From NCBI GenBank assembly GCA_015061575.1, contig SUWF01000009.1:23572-87571 (forward strand): a DNA stretch of 64,000 nucleotides. The letters are read 5' to 3'. Below the pieces are notes generated by a model. It was not told where the DNA came from, searched no databases, and saw only the letters and a list, made by a program, of their open reading frames with translations. Origin of the DNA: Lentisphaerota bacterium. Its GTDB lineage: Bacteria > Verrucomicrobiota > Lentisphaeria > Victivallales > Victivallaceae. Below, piece by piece: positions 54,446-62,778 of this stretch. Position numbers and translations under genes: made by a program. Numbering within the stretch: position 1 is the first letter of the stretch; every line of letters starts with the position of its first letter.

Positions 54446-54654
54446 AGACGCATAAGAAACGCAAAAGTTCCCTTTAAAACTGAAAAACCCCAATTTTTTT
54501 AAATAAATCACAAAAAAACATCTCTGTTGGCCTGAAAAAAACGGGCCAAAATAATATTAGACGCATAAGAAACGCAAAAGTTCCCTTTAAAACTGAAAAA
54601 AACAATTTTTTTTAATAAATCACAAAAAAACATCTCTGTTGGCCTGAAAAAACG
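54446..54654. repeat. Two direct repeats with a 113-bp period
   Basis: Copies start AGACGCATAAG at 54446 and 54559 and run to about 54541 and 54654. They share AAACGCAAAAGTTCCC and CATCTCTGTTGGCCTG. Differences are mainly in homopolymer lengths. No gene is supported in this stretch. Confidence 0.75.
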
Positions 54655-54933
54655 CAACAGGGATATAGTAATTGTGGTATTGGATCTATTTATCGATGCG
54701 TTCAATTTTTCCATTGCAGTATATTATTTTGATAGTGCAGCCAATTTGCTCTCTGCCGGAATCGTTATGGCGATCAGTCAGCAGTCAAGCTATCGCCGTT
54801 CATAAGAATCATCCACATACTGGCATATTATGCGCTTGCTGATTTCTGATTCTTTCCGTGGAATGGTTATAAAAAAGGCATCATGCCCATTTTTTTTATC
54901 AAATCAGAAAAATTTAACAGAATATCTGAGTTG
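54655..54933. other. AT-rich non-coding stretch
   Basis: No credible gene. It contains a palindromic AAAAAAGGC/GCC-T-run at about 54871-54897 that might act as a terminator. Confidence 0.4.
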
Positions 54934-55029
54934 ATTTTCAATAATTTTCGTGAATTGACAAAGTAAACGCACATTGCTCTCAAAAAGAGCGTGCGTTTAC
55001 TTTTACAATCGTCATTTTCAATAATTTTC
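54934..55029. repeat. Long hairpin flanked by 16-bp direct repeats, upstream of the tRNA
   Basis: AAAGTAAACGCAC (54960-54972) pairs perfectly with GTGCGTTTACTTT (54991-55003); an inner GCTCT/AGAGC (54976-54980, 54986-54990) prolongs it. ATTTTCAATAATTTTC occurs on both sides, at 54934-54949 and 55014-55029. It resembles a small inserted palindromic element with duplicated target, or a recombination site. Confidence 0.65.
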
Positions 55030-55050
55030 CTAAAAAAAGCGAAAAAAAAT

Positions 55051-55079
55051 TTGACAAACCCATCATTTGGCAATATATT
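55051..55079 (+). promoter_or_regulatory. tRNA-Met promoter
   Basis: TTGACA (55051-55056) and TATATT (55074-55079) are 17 bp apart, 14 bp before the tRNA. Confidence 0.8.
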
Positions 55080-55092
55080 ATTAAGACAATGT

Positions 55093-55167
55093 TGCGGGGT
55101 AGAGCAGTGGTAGCTTATCAGGCTCATAACCTGAAGGTCAGTGGTTCGATTCCACTCCCCGCTACCA
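55093..55167 (+). tRNA. tRNA-Met (CAT), probably the initiator
   Basis: A 75-nt cloverleaf with encoded CCA. The acceptor GCGGGG pairs with CCCCGC but position 1 (T) faces 72 (T), leaving 1-72 unpaired as in initiator tRNAs. The D-stem has A11-U24, another initiator trait. The anticodon arm is TCAGG-CTCATAA-CCTGA. It has two of the three usual initiator G-C pairs next to the loop, because 29-41 is A-U. The T-arm is AGTGG-TTCGATT-CCACT. It has its own promoter and terminator. Confidence 0.9.
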
Positions 55168-55177
55168 AATGAATTTC

Positions 55178-55203
55178 AGCCAGTCAACCGACTGGCTTTT
55201 TTT
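55178..55203 (+). terminator. Terminator of tRNA-Met
   Basis: AGCCAGTC (55178-55185) pairs with GACTGGCT (55190-55197), followed by a T-run. Confidence 0.85.
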
Positions 55204-55468
55204 GTGCCGTAAAAGTGCTTACCACAAAGGGATTTGCAAAAGAACTGAAATTCTCTAAAACCCTCCCCGGACTCCGTAGCCTCGGCGAAGGAGTCTCTTT
55301 CTCTCTGTTTTTCTCTGGGACTGCGTGCCATGTCCTTCGGAGATAAAGTTTGTGTAAATCGTTGAACAACATAGAATAACAAAACTTGATCCCAACAATG
55401 GTTTTTCGTCGCCATTGCAAAGCAGAGAATAGAATTACACAACTCTCGTCCACAACTTTCCAGGGTAT
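55204..55468. other. Non-coding gap between tRNA and recombination module
   Basis: No supported gene. A GACTCC/GGAGTC inverted repeat occurs near 55269-55294. Base use differs little from the surroundings. Confidence 0.35.
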
Positions 55469-55522
55469 AAAAAATCCCCGACCGGCAAATTGAGCTTTTC
55501 AAATCTGCCAATCGGGGATTTT
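55469..55522 (-). terminator. Terminator of the recombinase/HTH unit
   Basis: AAAATCCCCGA (55471-55481) pairs with TCGGGGATTTT (55512-55522), and GGCA/TGCC continue the stem. On the minus strand a T-run follows. Confidence 0.8.
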
Positions 55523-55533
55523 AAGTATTAGGA

Positions 55534-55923
55534 TCAGAAGCCGAACAGCTCCCGCTGCTCCTGCCAATCCTCCGGGAGATTATTTACTGCCTTTGCCAGC
55601 GTCATTTCCGGAGGCGTTTTGCCCTGCATGACGGCGACTATTATATCCGGGGCCAGATTGACCAGCGACAAGGTTCTGGCAACGTAGGAGCGATCCAGCT
55701 TCAGCGCTTTCGCCAGTTCCAGAACGGTGCTGTACCGACCGGATTCAAGCATTTGTGCGTACTGGTGCGCCAGAATAATACTCTTGGGCAGCGGCTCATT
55801 CACCACATCGTTGAACTTTGATCCGCAATCCAGCACGATTGACTGACGCGGCCCCAGGTGGCGAATGTGAAACGGAACCACAATTACCGGGTTGCCGTCT
55901 TTGTCTTTTTCCAGTTTCCCCAT
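55534..55923 (-). CDS. KorB/ParB-like HTH protein next to a recombinase
   Basis: The 129-residue protein has a short N-terminal beta region and a helix-turn-helix (VLELAKALKLDRSYVARTLSLVNLAPDII, residues about 72-100), like the DNA-binding part of ParB/KorB. The C-terminal MTLAKAVNNLPEDWQEQREL resembles small proteins commonly encoded next to serine recombinases. The ATG at 55923 has a GGAGG site lying inside the end of the recombinase frame, so translation is coupled. It likely assists or regulates recombination. Confidence 0.7.
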   Translation of the reverse strand: MGKLEKDKDGNPVIVVPFHIRHLGPRQSIVLDCGSKFNDVVNEPLPKSIILAHQYAQMLESGRYSTVLELAKALKLDRSYVARTLSLVNLAPDIIVAVMQGKTPPEMTLAKAVNNLPEDWQEQRELFGF

Positions 55924-55924
55924 A

Positions 55925-57106
55925 TTAAACCTCCATTCCTGCTTCGGCAAGCAGCGTTTTTATTCCATCCAGGTTGGGCCGGATCTCAATGTGATTTTCA
56001 TATACGGTGATCCGGGTTATAACGCACTGAATCAGCTTGCACCGTTCAGCCGGATTCATCACTTCCCAGACCTCATAAATATTTTTCAGCACAGATTGGA
56101 GCTGCTCCGCTGAAATCCCCAGATCGCCCTTGTCCATCAACTGCGCCAGCATGGTCGGAGTCTGAAACAATATGCCGACCTCTTTCAAGACCAGCTTTTC
56201 CAGCGCGTCAGAAGGAACTCGCTTGATCGGACATGTGCTGAAATTGCGCTTGGTATCTTCGAGACAGATATAATAGCTGTAACGCTTGTTCTTCTGCTTT
56301 ACTGTATGGGATAGCGAAAAAGCTCCGCCACAGCTTCCGCAATAAATCATACCGGCAAAGGGATTGACTTTCGGAGTGCGGCGAGTGCTGTCGTGATTCA
56401 TATTGCTTTTGAGCATGACTTGCACCTGATCCCATGTTTCCTGCTCAATGATCGCCTGGTGTTCTCCGGGATAGAGATTGCCCTTGTGTTCGACCATACC
56501 GATATAAAGCTGATTTTTGAGCATCCGGTAAATCATCTGATTGTTAACCTTCTGACCGTCGCGCCTGACTCCTTTTCTGGTCGTCCATGCTTTGCCCCGG
56601 ATTCCCATAAGCTCCAATTCTGTTGAAACCGCCTTTGCCGATCCATATTTCAAATAGCTTCTGAAAACCAGTCGGACTGTTTCAGCTTCTTTTTCGTTGA
56701 CGATCAAACGCTTGGTAGTGGGATCGGTGTCGTAGCCGAGGATCGGAAAGCCGCCGCAGTTTTTCCCGCGCTTCTTGGCCGCCGCCACCTTGTCCCGGAT
56801 GCGCTCGGTAATAATCTCCCGTTCATATTGCGCAAAGGTCATGAGAATATTGAGCATCATGCGGCCCGCCGAAGTGGAGGTGTTAATCTCCTGGGTAATA
56901 CTGACAAAAGATACGTCGTATTCATCGAAAAACCCCTGCAATTCGCTGAAATCGCTCAGGGATCGGGTCAGACGGTCGATTTTATAAATAACGATAATAT
57001 CTACCAGCCCGGCTTTAATATCTACTTTAAGTTTCTGCAACTGGTAATTTCCCGGAACGGTTTTTTGCTGCTTCTGCTGAACAATAAAAAATTGATAAAA
57101 AGTCAC
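55925..57106 (-). pseudogene. Large serine recombinase lacking its catalytic N-terminus
   Basis: The 393-codon frame keeps most of a large serine recombinase: VIYKIDRLTRSLSDFSEL (residues 39-56), ERIRDKVAAAKKRGKNCGG, a recombinase domain, and the zinc-ribbon YCGSCGGAF with its paired Cys. The first 60-80 residues of the normal resolvase domain, which hold the catalytic Ser in a Y-x-R-V-S type motif, are missing. They are replaced by a short unrelated stretch from a GTG with no ribosome-binding site. The sequence just upstream does not encode the missing part in another frame that I could find. It is probably inactive. Confidence 0.75.
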
Positions 57107-57143
57107 TAAAAATCACTAAAAACAATAATTTTGCGGTTGTATT

Positions 57144-57171
57144 TTGCATTTGGGCAAGTATATTCTGTAAT
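57144..57171 (+). promoter_or_regulatory. Candidate promoter of the defence operon
   Basis: TTGCAT (57144-57149) and TGTAAT (57166-57171) with a 16-bp spacer. Two CACTAAAAA copies just upstream (about 57104-57118) could be operator half-sites. Confidence 0.5.
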
Positions 57172-57214
57172 GTAGGAGAAAAATCGCAAAAATTTTGAAA
57201 ATAGAGGTTATATC

Positions 57215-57391
57215 ATGGACGATCGTTGGCTTTCACTCAAAGAGATAGCTGAATACTTAGGAGCCAGACGGGAAACCATTTATAAATGGATCGAAAATAA
57301 AAATATGCCCGGACATCAAATCGGACGCAACTGGAAATTCAAGAAGGAAGAAGTTGATGCCTGGGTAAAATCCGGAAAGGCTGCTGAATGA
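57215..57391 (+). CDS. Excisionase-type HTH DNA-binding protein
   Basis: The 58-residue protein has a MerR/excisionase-like winged helix: LSLKEIAEYLGARRETIYKW, then GHQIGRNWKFKKEEVDAWVK. A GAGG site precedes the ATG. The stop overlaps the hsdM start (ATGA). Such genes often lead type I restriction-modification operons and may control them; a former excisionase role with the adjacent recombinase is an alternative. Confidence 0.85.
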   Translation: MDDRWLSLKEIAEYLGARRETIYKWIENKNMPGHQIGRNWKFKKEEVDAWVKSGKAAE

Positions 57392-59388
57392 TGGATAGTA
57401 TTTCTTTTAACTCTATTGTCAGTTTTATCTGGGGAATTGCTGATGACTGCCTGCGCGATGTCTATGTGCGCGGGAAATACCGAGATGTCATTCTGCCGAT
57501 GACGGTTATTCGCCGTCTGGATGCGGTCCTTGAAGAAACGAAACCTGCCGTTCTGGAGATGAAAAAAAAGCTGGATGAAGCCGGAATCACAAATCAGACG
57601 GCATCTCTTTGTCAAATTGCGGGAGAACCTTTCTGCAACAGTTCTCCATTTTGTTTGAAAGATCTTAAATCAAAGGCCAAAGCGCAACAGCTGAAAACAG
57701 ATTTTGAAGCCTACCTTGACGGATTTTCCCCCAATGTGCAGGAAATTCTGGATAAATTTAAATTCCGCAATCAGATCGCAACGATGATTGATGCAGATAT
57801 TCTGGGATCAGTTATTGAAAAATTTGTTTCACCGACAATCAATCTCAGCCCGCGCCCGGTGCTTCATGATGATGGATCAGTCAAACTTCCCGGATTGGAC
57901 AACCACACTATGGGACTGATTTTTGAGGAACTGATCCGTCGTTTTAATGAAGAAAACAACGAAGAGGCCGGGGAACACTTCACCCCGCGCGACGCCGTTG
58001 AATTGATGGCCGATTTGATTATTATGCCGATTGCCGGTCAGCTGAAAGACGGGACTTATACCTGTTATGACGGAGCTTGCGGAACCGGCGGAATGTTGAC
58101 AATTGCAGAAAAACGCTTGGAAGAACTTGCAACGCAACAGGGCAAACAGCTTTCCATTCACCTTTTCGGGCAGGAAATCAACCCGGAAACCTACGCCATC
58201 ACAAAAGCGGATATGTTGCTTTCTGGCGAAGGTGAACAGGCTGAACACATGGGGTTCGGATCAACGCTTTCTGCGGATAGCTTTCCCGCACGCCAGTTTG
58301 ACTTTATGCTTTCCAATCCCCCTTATGGAAAATCATGGAAAGTAGATCAGGACAAATTAGGCGGCAAAAAAGGAATTCAGGACACCCGCTTTGTAACCCA
58401 GTTTGCGGATGATCCGGAATATAAAATGCTGCCCCGGTCCAGCGATGGTCAGATGTTGTTTTTGCTGAATAATATTGCTAAAATGAAACATTCGACTGCG
58501 TTGGGCAGCAGAATTGCAGAAGTTCATAATGGTTCTTCGCTCTTTACCGGTGATGCCGGTTCCGGCGAAAGCAATGCCCGCCGATTTGTTATTGAAAACG
58601 ACTATCTGGAAGCGATCATTGCTCTGCCGGAAAATATGTTCTATAACACTGGTATCGGCACATTTATCTGGATCGTCAGCAACCGCAAAGCTCCGCATCG
58701 AAAGGGCAAAGTTCAGTTGATTGACGCAACTGCTATGAAATCACCTTTGCGAAAAAATCTGGGTAAAAAGAATTGTGAACTTACACCTGAGATCAGAAAA
58801 AGAATTGTTGATCTTTATCTGGACTTTGCAGAAACTGAAGAAAGCAAGATCTTTGACAATGCGGAATTCGGTTATCAGTTGATTACCGTTGACCGGCCGC
58901 TGCGGTTGAAAATTGATCTTTCAAAAGAAATTCCGGCAGGTACTTTTAATGCCAAAGATCAGGAAGCATGGGAAAAAGCTCTTGCGGAGCTGCCTGCCAA
59001 CATTCCAATGGATGATTGGGACGCCTTTGCCAAAGCAACCAATCTGAAAGCCACTTTGCTTAAAAAGGTGCGGCCGCTGATTACCGAAATTGATGAAAAT
59101 GCAAAAGCGGTTTCCGGCGAAGCTGACAGCAATTTACGTGACTATGAACGGGTTCCATTGCTTTATCCCGGAGGTATTGAAGCGTTTTTTAATACCGAAG
59201 TAAAGCCATTTGTACCGGATGCCTGGATCGACCATAGCAAAACACAGATCGGTTACGAACTTTCCTTTACCAAATACTTCTATAAGCCGGTCGAATTGCG
59301 TTCTCTGGATGAAATTACCGCAGATCTGAGACAACTGGAATCTGAAACTGCGGGATTGCTGGATGAAATTCTGGGAGGTGCCAAATGA
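57388..59388 (+). CDS. hsdM: Type I restriction-modification methylase subunit HsdM
   Basis: The 666-residue protein has the HsdM N-terminal helical domain (FIWGIADDCLRDVYVRGKYR), GEHFTPRDAVELMADL, and the SAM motif YDGACGTGGML (about residue 228). The catalytic NPPYGKSW lies near residue 309, and a long C-terminal region follows. With HsdS it methylates adenine at the recognition site. It is 4-bp coupled to the HTH gene before and the rhuM gene after. Confidence 0.95.
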   Translation: MMDSISFNSIVSFIWGIADDCLRDVYVRGKYRDVILPMTVIRRLDAVLEETKPAVLEMKKKLDEAGITNQTASLCQIAGEPFCNSSPFCLKDLKSKAKAQQLKTDFEAYLDGFSPNVQEILDKFKFRNQIATMIDADILGSVIEKFVSPTINLSPRPVLHDDGSVKLPGLDNHTMGLIFEELIRRFNEENNEEAGEHFTPRDAVELMADLIIMPIAGQLKDGTYTCYDGACGTGGMLTIAEKRLEELATQQGKQLSIHLFGQEINPETYAITKADMLLSGEGEQAEHMGFGSTLSADSFPARQFDFMLSNPPYGKSWKVDQDKLGGKKGIQDTRFVTQFADDPEYKMLPRSSDGQMLFLLNNIAKMKHSTALGSRIAEVHNGSSLFTGDAGSGESNARRFVIENDYLEAIIALPENMFYNTGIGTFIWIVSNRKAPHRKGKVQLIDATAMKSPLRKNLGKKNCELTPEIRKRIVDLYLDFAETEESKIFDNAEFGYQLITVDRPLRLKIDLSKEIPAGTFNAKDQEAWEKALAELPANIPMDDWDAFAKATNLKATLLKKVRPLITEIDENAKAVSGEADSNLRDYERVPLLYPGGIEAFFNTEVKPFVPDAWIDHSKTQIGYELSFTKYFYKPVELRSLDEITADLRQLESETAGLLDEILGGAK

Positions 59389-60413
59389 GTTCCCTGAATC
59401 ATCCGGAAAAACCGATTGTACTTTACTCCACCCCCGATGGTGTTGTTAAAGCAAAATTGCTTTATGATGCGGAAACATTTTGGCTTAACCAGGATGGTAT
59501 CGCAGAACTGTTCGGTGTTGGCAAATCAGCTATTAGCAAGCACTTGAAGAATATTTTTGCGGAAGGCGAGCTGCAATATGATACGACAGTTTCCAAAATG
59601 GAAACCGTCGTAAAAAGAGGTTTTCGCGGAGAAGTTCCTGATCTTGTTGAGATCTATAACCTTGATGCCATTATTGCGGTGGGATACCGGGTCAACTCCA
59701 AACAAGCAACATTATTCAGAATCTGGGCAACCCAGACGTTGCGGGAGTTCATTACCAAAGGTTTTGTGCTGAACGATGAAATGCTGAAAAACGGCAAACC
59801 TTTTGGCAAGGATTACTTTGACGAATTACTGGAACGGATTCGGGAAATCCGGGCTTCTGAGCGCCGGGCTTATCAAAAGATAACGGATATATTTGAGCAA
59901 TGTTCTGCGGATTATTCTTCCTCTTCGGAAACTGCGCAACGTTTTTTTGCTTTCGTTCAGAACAAATTACATTATGCGGTCGCAGGAAAGACTGCTGCTG
60001 AAATTATTTATACAAGAGCAGATGCAGAACAACCGACAATGGGGCTGACCACTTGGAAAAATGCTCCGCAGGGCAAAATTCTTCGTTCCGACACCCATAT
60101 CGTTAAAAATTATCTGAATGAGAATGAACTTGACCGATTGAACCGCTTGGTGGTCATGTTTATTGACTTTGCGGAAATGCGTGCGCTCAACCGCAAAGTA
60201 ATGACAATGCAGGAGTGGGTTGGCGTTGTTGATAAATTTCTGGACTATTCCGACCAGCAGATTTTGCTTGAAGCAGGAAAGATTTCGCATGAAATGGCGA
60301 TTGCCAAAGCTGACCATGAATATGATATTTTTCGAGTTCGCCAGGATCAGGAATATCTTTCCGACTTTGATCGGTTATTTACAAAATACTTGACAGGCAA
60401 GGAGGAGCAATAA
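59385..60413 (+). CDS. RhuM-family protein
   Basis: The 342-residue protein matches the RhuM pattern: a DNA-binding-like N-terminus (FWLNQDGIAELFGVGKSAISKHLKNIF), VEIYNLDAIIAVGYRVNSKQATLFRIWAT, and the ADAEQPTMGLTTWKNAP segment. ALNRKVMTMQEW comes late in the protein. RhuM genes are common passengers in type I restriction operons; the biochemical role is unknown. The gene overlaps hsdM by 4 bp and hsdS by 1 bp. Confidence 0.9.
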   Translation: MSSLNHPEKPIVLYSTPDGVVKAKLLYDAETFWLNQDGIAELFGVGKSAISKHLKNIFAEGELQYDTTVSKMETVVKRGFRGEVPDLVEIYNLDAIIAVGYRVNSKQATLFRIWATQTLREFITKGFVLNDEMLKNGKPFGKDYFDELLERIREIRASERRAYQKITDIFEQCSADYSSSSETAQRFFAFVQNKLHYAVAGKTAAEIIYTRADAEQPTMGLTTWKNAPQGKILRSDTHIVKNYLNENELDRLNRLVVMFIDFAEMRALNRKVMTMQEWVGVVDKFLDYSDQQILLEAGKISHEMAIAKADHEYDIFRVRQDQEYLSDFDRLFTKYLTGKEEQ

Positions 60414-61798
60414 TGACTCCTTATCCGGAATACAAAGCGACCAACTTGCCCTGGCTTCCGCAGATCCCGACGCATTGGGCATTGGTGAAAATACGGGAGC
60501 TTTTTACAGAGCGTAACCAAAAAGTTTCAGACAAAGAATATGCACCTTTATCTGTCAGCAAAGGTGGCGTTATTCCACAAATTTCTACTGTTGCCAAAAC
60601 GGACAATGGTGACAACCGTAAATTGGTTAAAGTTGGAGATTTTGTCATAAACAGCCGTTCGGACAGAAAGGGATCAAGCGGGATCTCTGCCTATGATGGA
60701 TCTGTTTCTTTGATAAACCTTGTTTTGAAGCCGCGCAATGACTACAATAGAGGTTATTTGCATTATTTGTTAAAGAGTATTCCCTTTATTGAAGAATATT
60801 ACAAGAACGGTCGTGGTATCGTTGCTGATTTATGGACAACTCGTTATTCAGAAATGAAAACCATCTCTATTCCGACTCCTACCGCCGCCGAGCAGGAGCA
60901 GATTGTTCGTTATCTGGATTCGATGACGGCGAAGATCAACAAACTGATCCGCGCTAAAAAGAAACAGATCGCCTTGCTTCAGGAACAGAAACAGGCGATC
61001 ATCAATCAGGCTGTCACCAAAGGTTTGAATCCCAACACCGAAATGAAAGACTCCGGCATAGACTGGCTCGGTCAAATCCCCGCACATTGGGATATTAAGC
61101 CATTAAAACGAGTTTGCAAGGTAAATGCAAGTGTTAGTCATTTGCTAAGAGAATTTTCCGATGATTCATTGGTAACTTTTTTGCCGATGGAGGCTATTTC
61201 GGTTGATGGTAAAATCGATTGTTCTCAAAAGCAGCCGTTGAAAAATGTAAAATCAGGATTTTCATCATTTGCAGTTAACGATGTCGTCGTTGCCAAAATA
61301 ACTCCATGCTTTGAAAATGGTAAGGGTGCTTGCTTAGATGCACTTGATACCGCAATTGGGTATGGAACAACTGAGTTAATCGTTTTGCGCGGATTCAAAA
61401 ATGAAATAAATCAACAGTTTTTGTATCAAGTAACAAAAATTACATCATTTAGAAAAAACGGTGCAGAGGTTATGACTGGATCTGCAGGGCAAAAAAGAGT
61501 TCCTGCAAATTTTATTGCGAATTTCACTTGCGGAATTCCTCCGTTGGAAGAACAAAACGCGATTGTTCAGTATTTAGCCAAACAGAACGCGCTTTTTGAA
61601 AAAACACTTAATGGTATAAAAAAAGAAATTGAAGTCATACTTGAATACAAAAACAGCCTGATTGCTTCCGTTGTAACCGGGCAAGTTGATGTTCGCAATA
61701 TTCAAGTCGAAGAATTTGATCCCGCCGATCTCATCTCCGAAACCGACGACGATCCCCCCGAAGATGACGACCAGCCCCAGGAAGAAAGCGAGGAATAA
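60413..61798 (+). CDS. hsdS: Type I restriction-modification specificity subunit HsdS
   Basis: The 461-residue protein has two target-recognition domains. The first follows LPWLPQIPTHWALVKIREL, the second WLGQIPAHWDIKPLKRV. Each ends in a conserved helix (EQEQIVRYLDSMTAKINKLI and EEQNAIVQYLAKQNALFEKT). The central one continues into a coiled coil. The acidic tail (SETDDDPPEDDDQPQ) is unusual. The second recognition domain is more AT-rich than the first, consistent with domain exchange. hsdR is not in the window. Confidence 0.93.
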   Translation: MTPYPEYKATNLPWLPQIPTHWALVKIRELFTERNQKVSDKEYAPLSVSKGGVIPQISTVAKTDNGDNRKLVKVGDFVINSRSDRKGSSGISAYDGSVSLINLVLKPRNDYNRGYLHYLLKSIPFIEEYYKNGRGIVADLWTTRYSEMKTISIPTPTAAEQEQIVRYLDSMTAKINKLIRAKKKQIALLQEQKQAIINQAVTKGLNPNTEMKDSGIDWLGQIPAHWDIKPLKRVCKVNASVSHLLREFSDDSLVTFLPMEAISVDGKIDCSQKQPLKNVKSGFSSFAVNDVVVAKITPCFENGKGACLDALDTAIGYGTTELIVLRGFKNEINQQFLYQVTKITSFRKNGAEVMTGSAGQKRVPANFIANFTCGIPPLEEQNAIVQYLAKQNALFEKTLNGIKKEIEVILEYKNSLIASVVTGQVDVRNIQVEEFDPADLISETDDDPPEDDDQPQEESEE

Positions 61799-61801
61799 GA
61801 C

Positions 61802-62770
61802 ATGAAATTCAAAGAAAATCAATTGAAAAATTTTGCTTCTCCTATCACTGCAACAGAGGATCAAAAATGTAAAAATGCTCTGAATATGGTTAGAGATGCT
61901 CTGAAAAATATTGGATACACAGATGATAATAATGTTTCATTGTTGTATCCTGATACATCCAGTTATGCAATTGATATGAATTTCAGTAGTGTCGGACAAA
62001 CACGAAAAATCAGACTTTTTGTTCAAGGATCTTATGCAAATAAAACTAATATTCCCACTGAAAGTGATGTAGATATTGCAGTTGTATTGTTATCTACTTT
62101 TTGGAGTGAATACCCCATCGGAATTTCTGATAAAACATACGGTTTTATAGATTCATCAGATACTTTGCAATCTTTTAAGGATGATGTTGAAGAGTTGTTA
62201 AAACAAAAATTTTCAACAGGGGTTGTACGTCATAATAAATCTATTGAGGTAAAAGGGAACACTTATCGCGTTGATGCAGACACTGTTCCTTGCGGACAAC
62301 ATAGAGATTACAGACAAGATGATGGCACTGATCCTACGAATTTTATTGAAGGTATCATTATTCAACCTGATTCTGGAACTCGAATCATTAATTACCCTCA
62401 ACAGCATATTCAAAATGGCATTATAAAAAACAAAAATACAGGTTTTGCATTCAAGCGGATGGTTAGAATTGCAAAAAACATAAGAGAATGCATGGTCGGT
62501 ATCAAGTCAGCAGAAGATATAAGTTCTTTTTTAATAGAATCTTTACTTTGGAATGTCCCTGATGACGTATATACAAAATATACCTTATTACGCTATACCT
62601 TTGGAGAGATTGTAGAATATCTGAAAGATAGTATTTCTCAAATATCTTATTTTAAGGAAATCAATGGTATAAAATATTTAACAACAGACGATCATAGTAG
62701 GTTAAATATTTGCAGGCAGTTTATTGATGATATGAGCAAATTTTACGAATACGATATTACTGAACTATAA
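61802..62770 (+). CDS. CBASS-type CD-NTase (cyclic oligonucleotide synthase)
   Basis: The 322-residue protein has the nucleotidyltransferase motif G76-S77-Y followed by S-D89-V-D91 (GSYANKTNIPTESDVDIAVV) and a third acid in YRVDADTVPCG (D158/D160). These are the signatures of cGAS/DncV-like enzymes. It should make a cyclic nucleotide signal on phage infection. The clade is not assigned. It starts 3 bp after hsdS, with GAGGA inside the hsdS end, so translation is coupled. AT content rises sharply here, a sign of separate origin. Confidence 0.85.
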   Translation: MKFKENQLKNFASPITATEDQKCKNALNMVRDALKNIGYTDDNNVSLLYPDTSSYAIDMNFSSVGQTRKIRLFVQGSYANKTNIPTESDVDIAVVLLSTFWSEYPIGISDKTYGFIDSSDTLQSFKDDVEELLKQKFSTGVVRHNKSIEVKGNTYRVDADTVPCGQHRDYRQDDGTDPTNFIEGIIIQPDSGTRIINYPQQHIQNGIIKNKNTGFAFKRMVRIAKNIRECMVGIKSAEDISSFLIESLLWNVPDDVYTKYTLLRYTFGEIVEYLKDSISQISYFKEINGIKYLTTDDHSRLNICRQFIDDMSKFYEYDITEL

Positions 62771-62778
62771 GGGATCGT

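Noticed and set aside
54508..54714. Small frame across the 113-bp repeats
   Set aside because: It consists largely of translated repeat sequence, with the same peptide pieces twice, and has no start signal.
55176..55511. Frame of about 111 codons between tRNA and HTH gene
   Set aside because: It runs through the tRNA terminator and the recombinase-unit terminator and has no ribosome-binding site.
55093..57391. Classic tRNA-integrated island with duplicated tRNA 3' end
   Set aside because: No second copy of the tRNA 3' end is seen to the right within the window, and the recombinase is of the serine type, which does not usually target tRNA genes.
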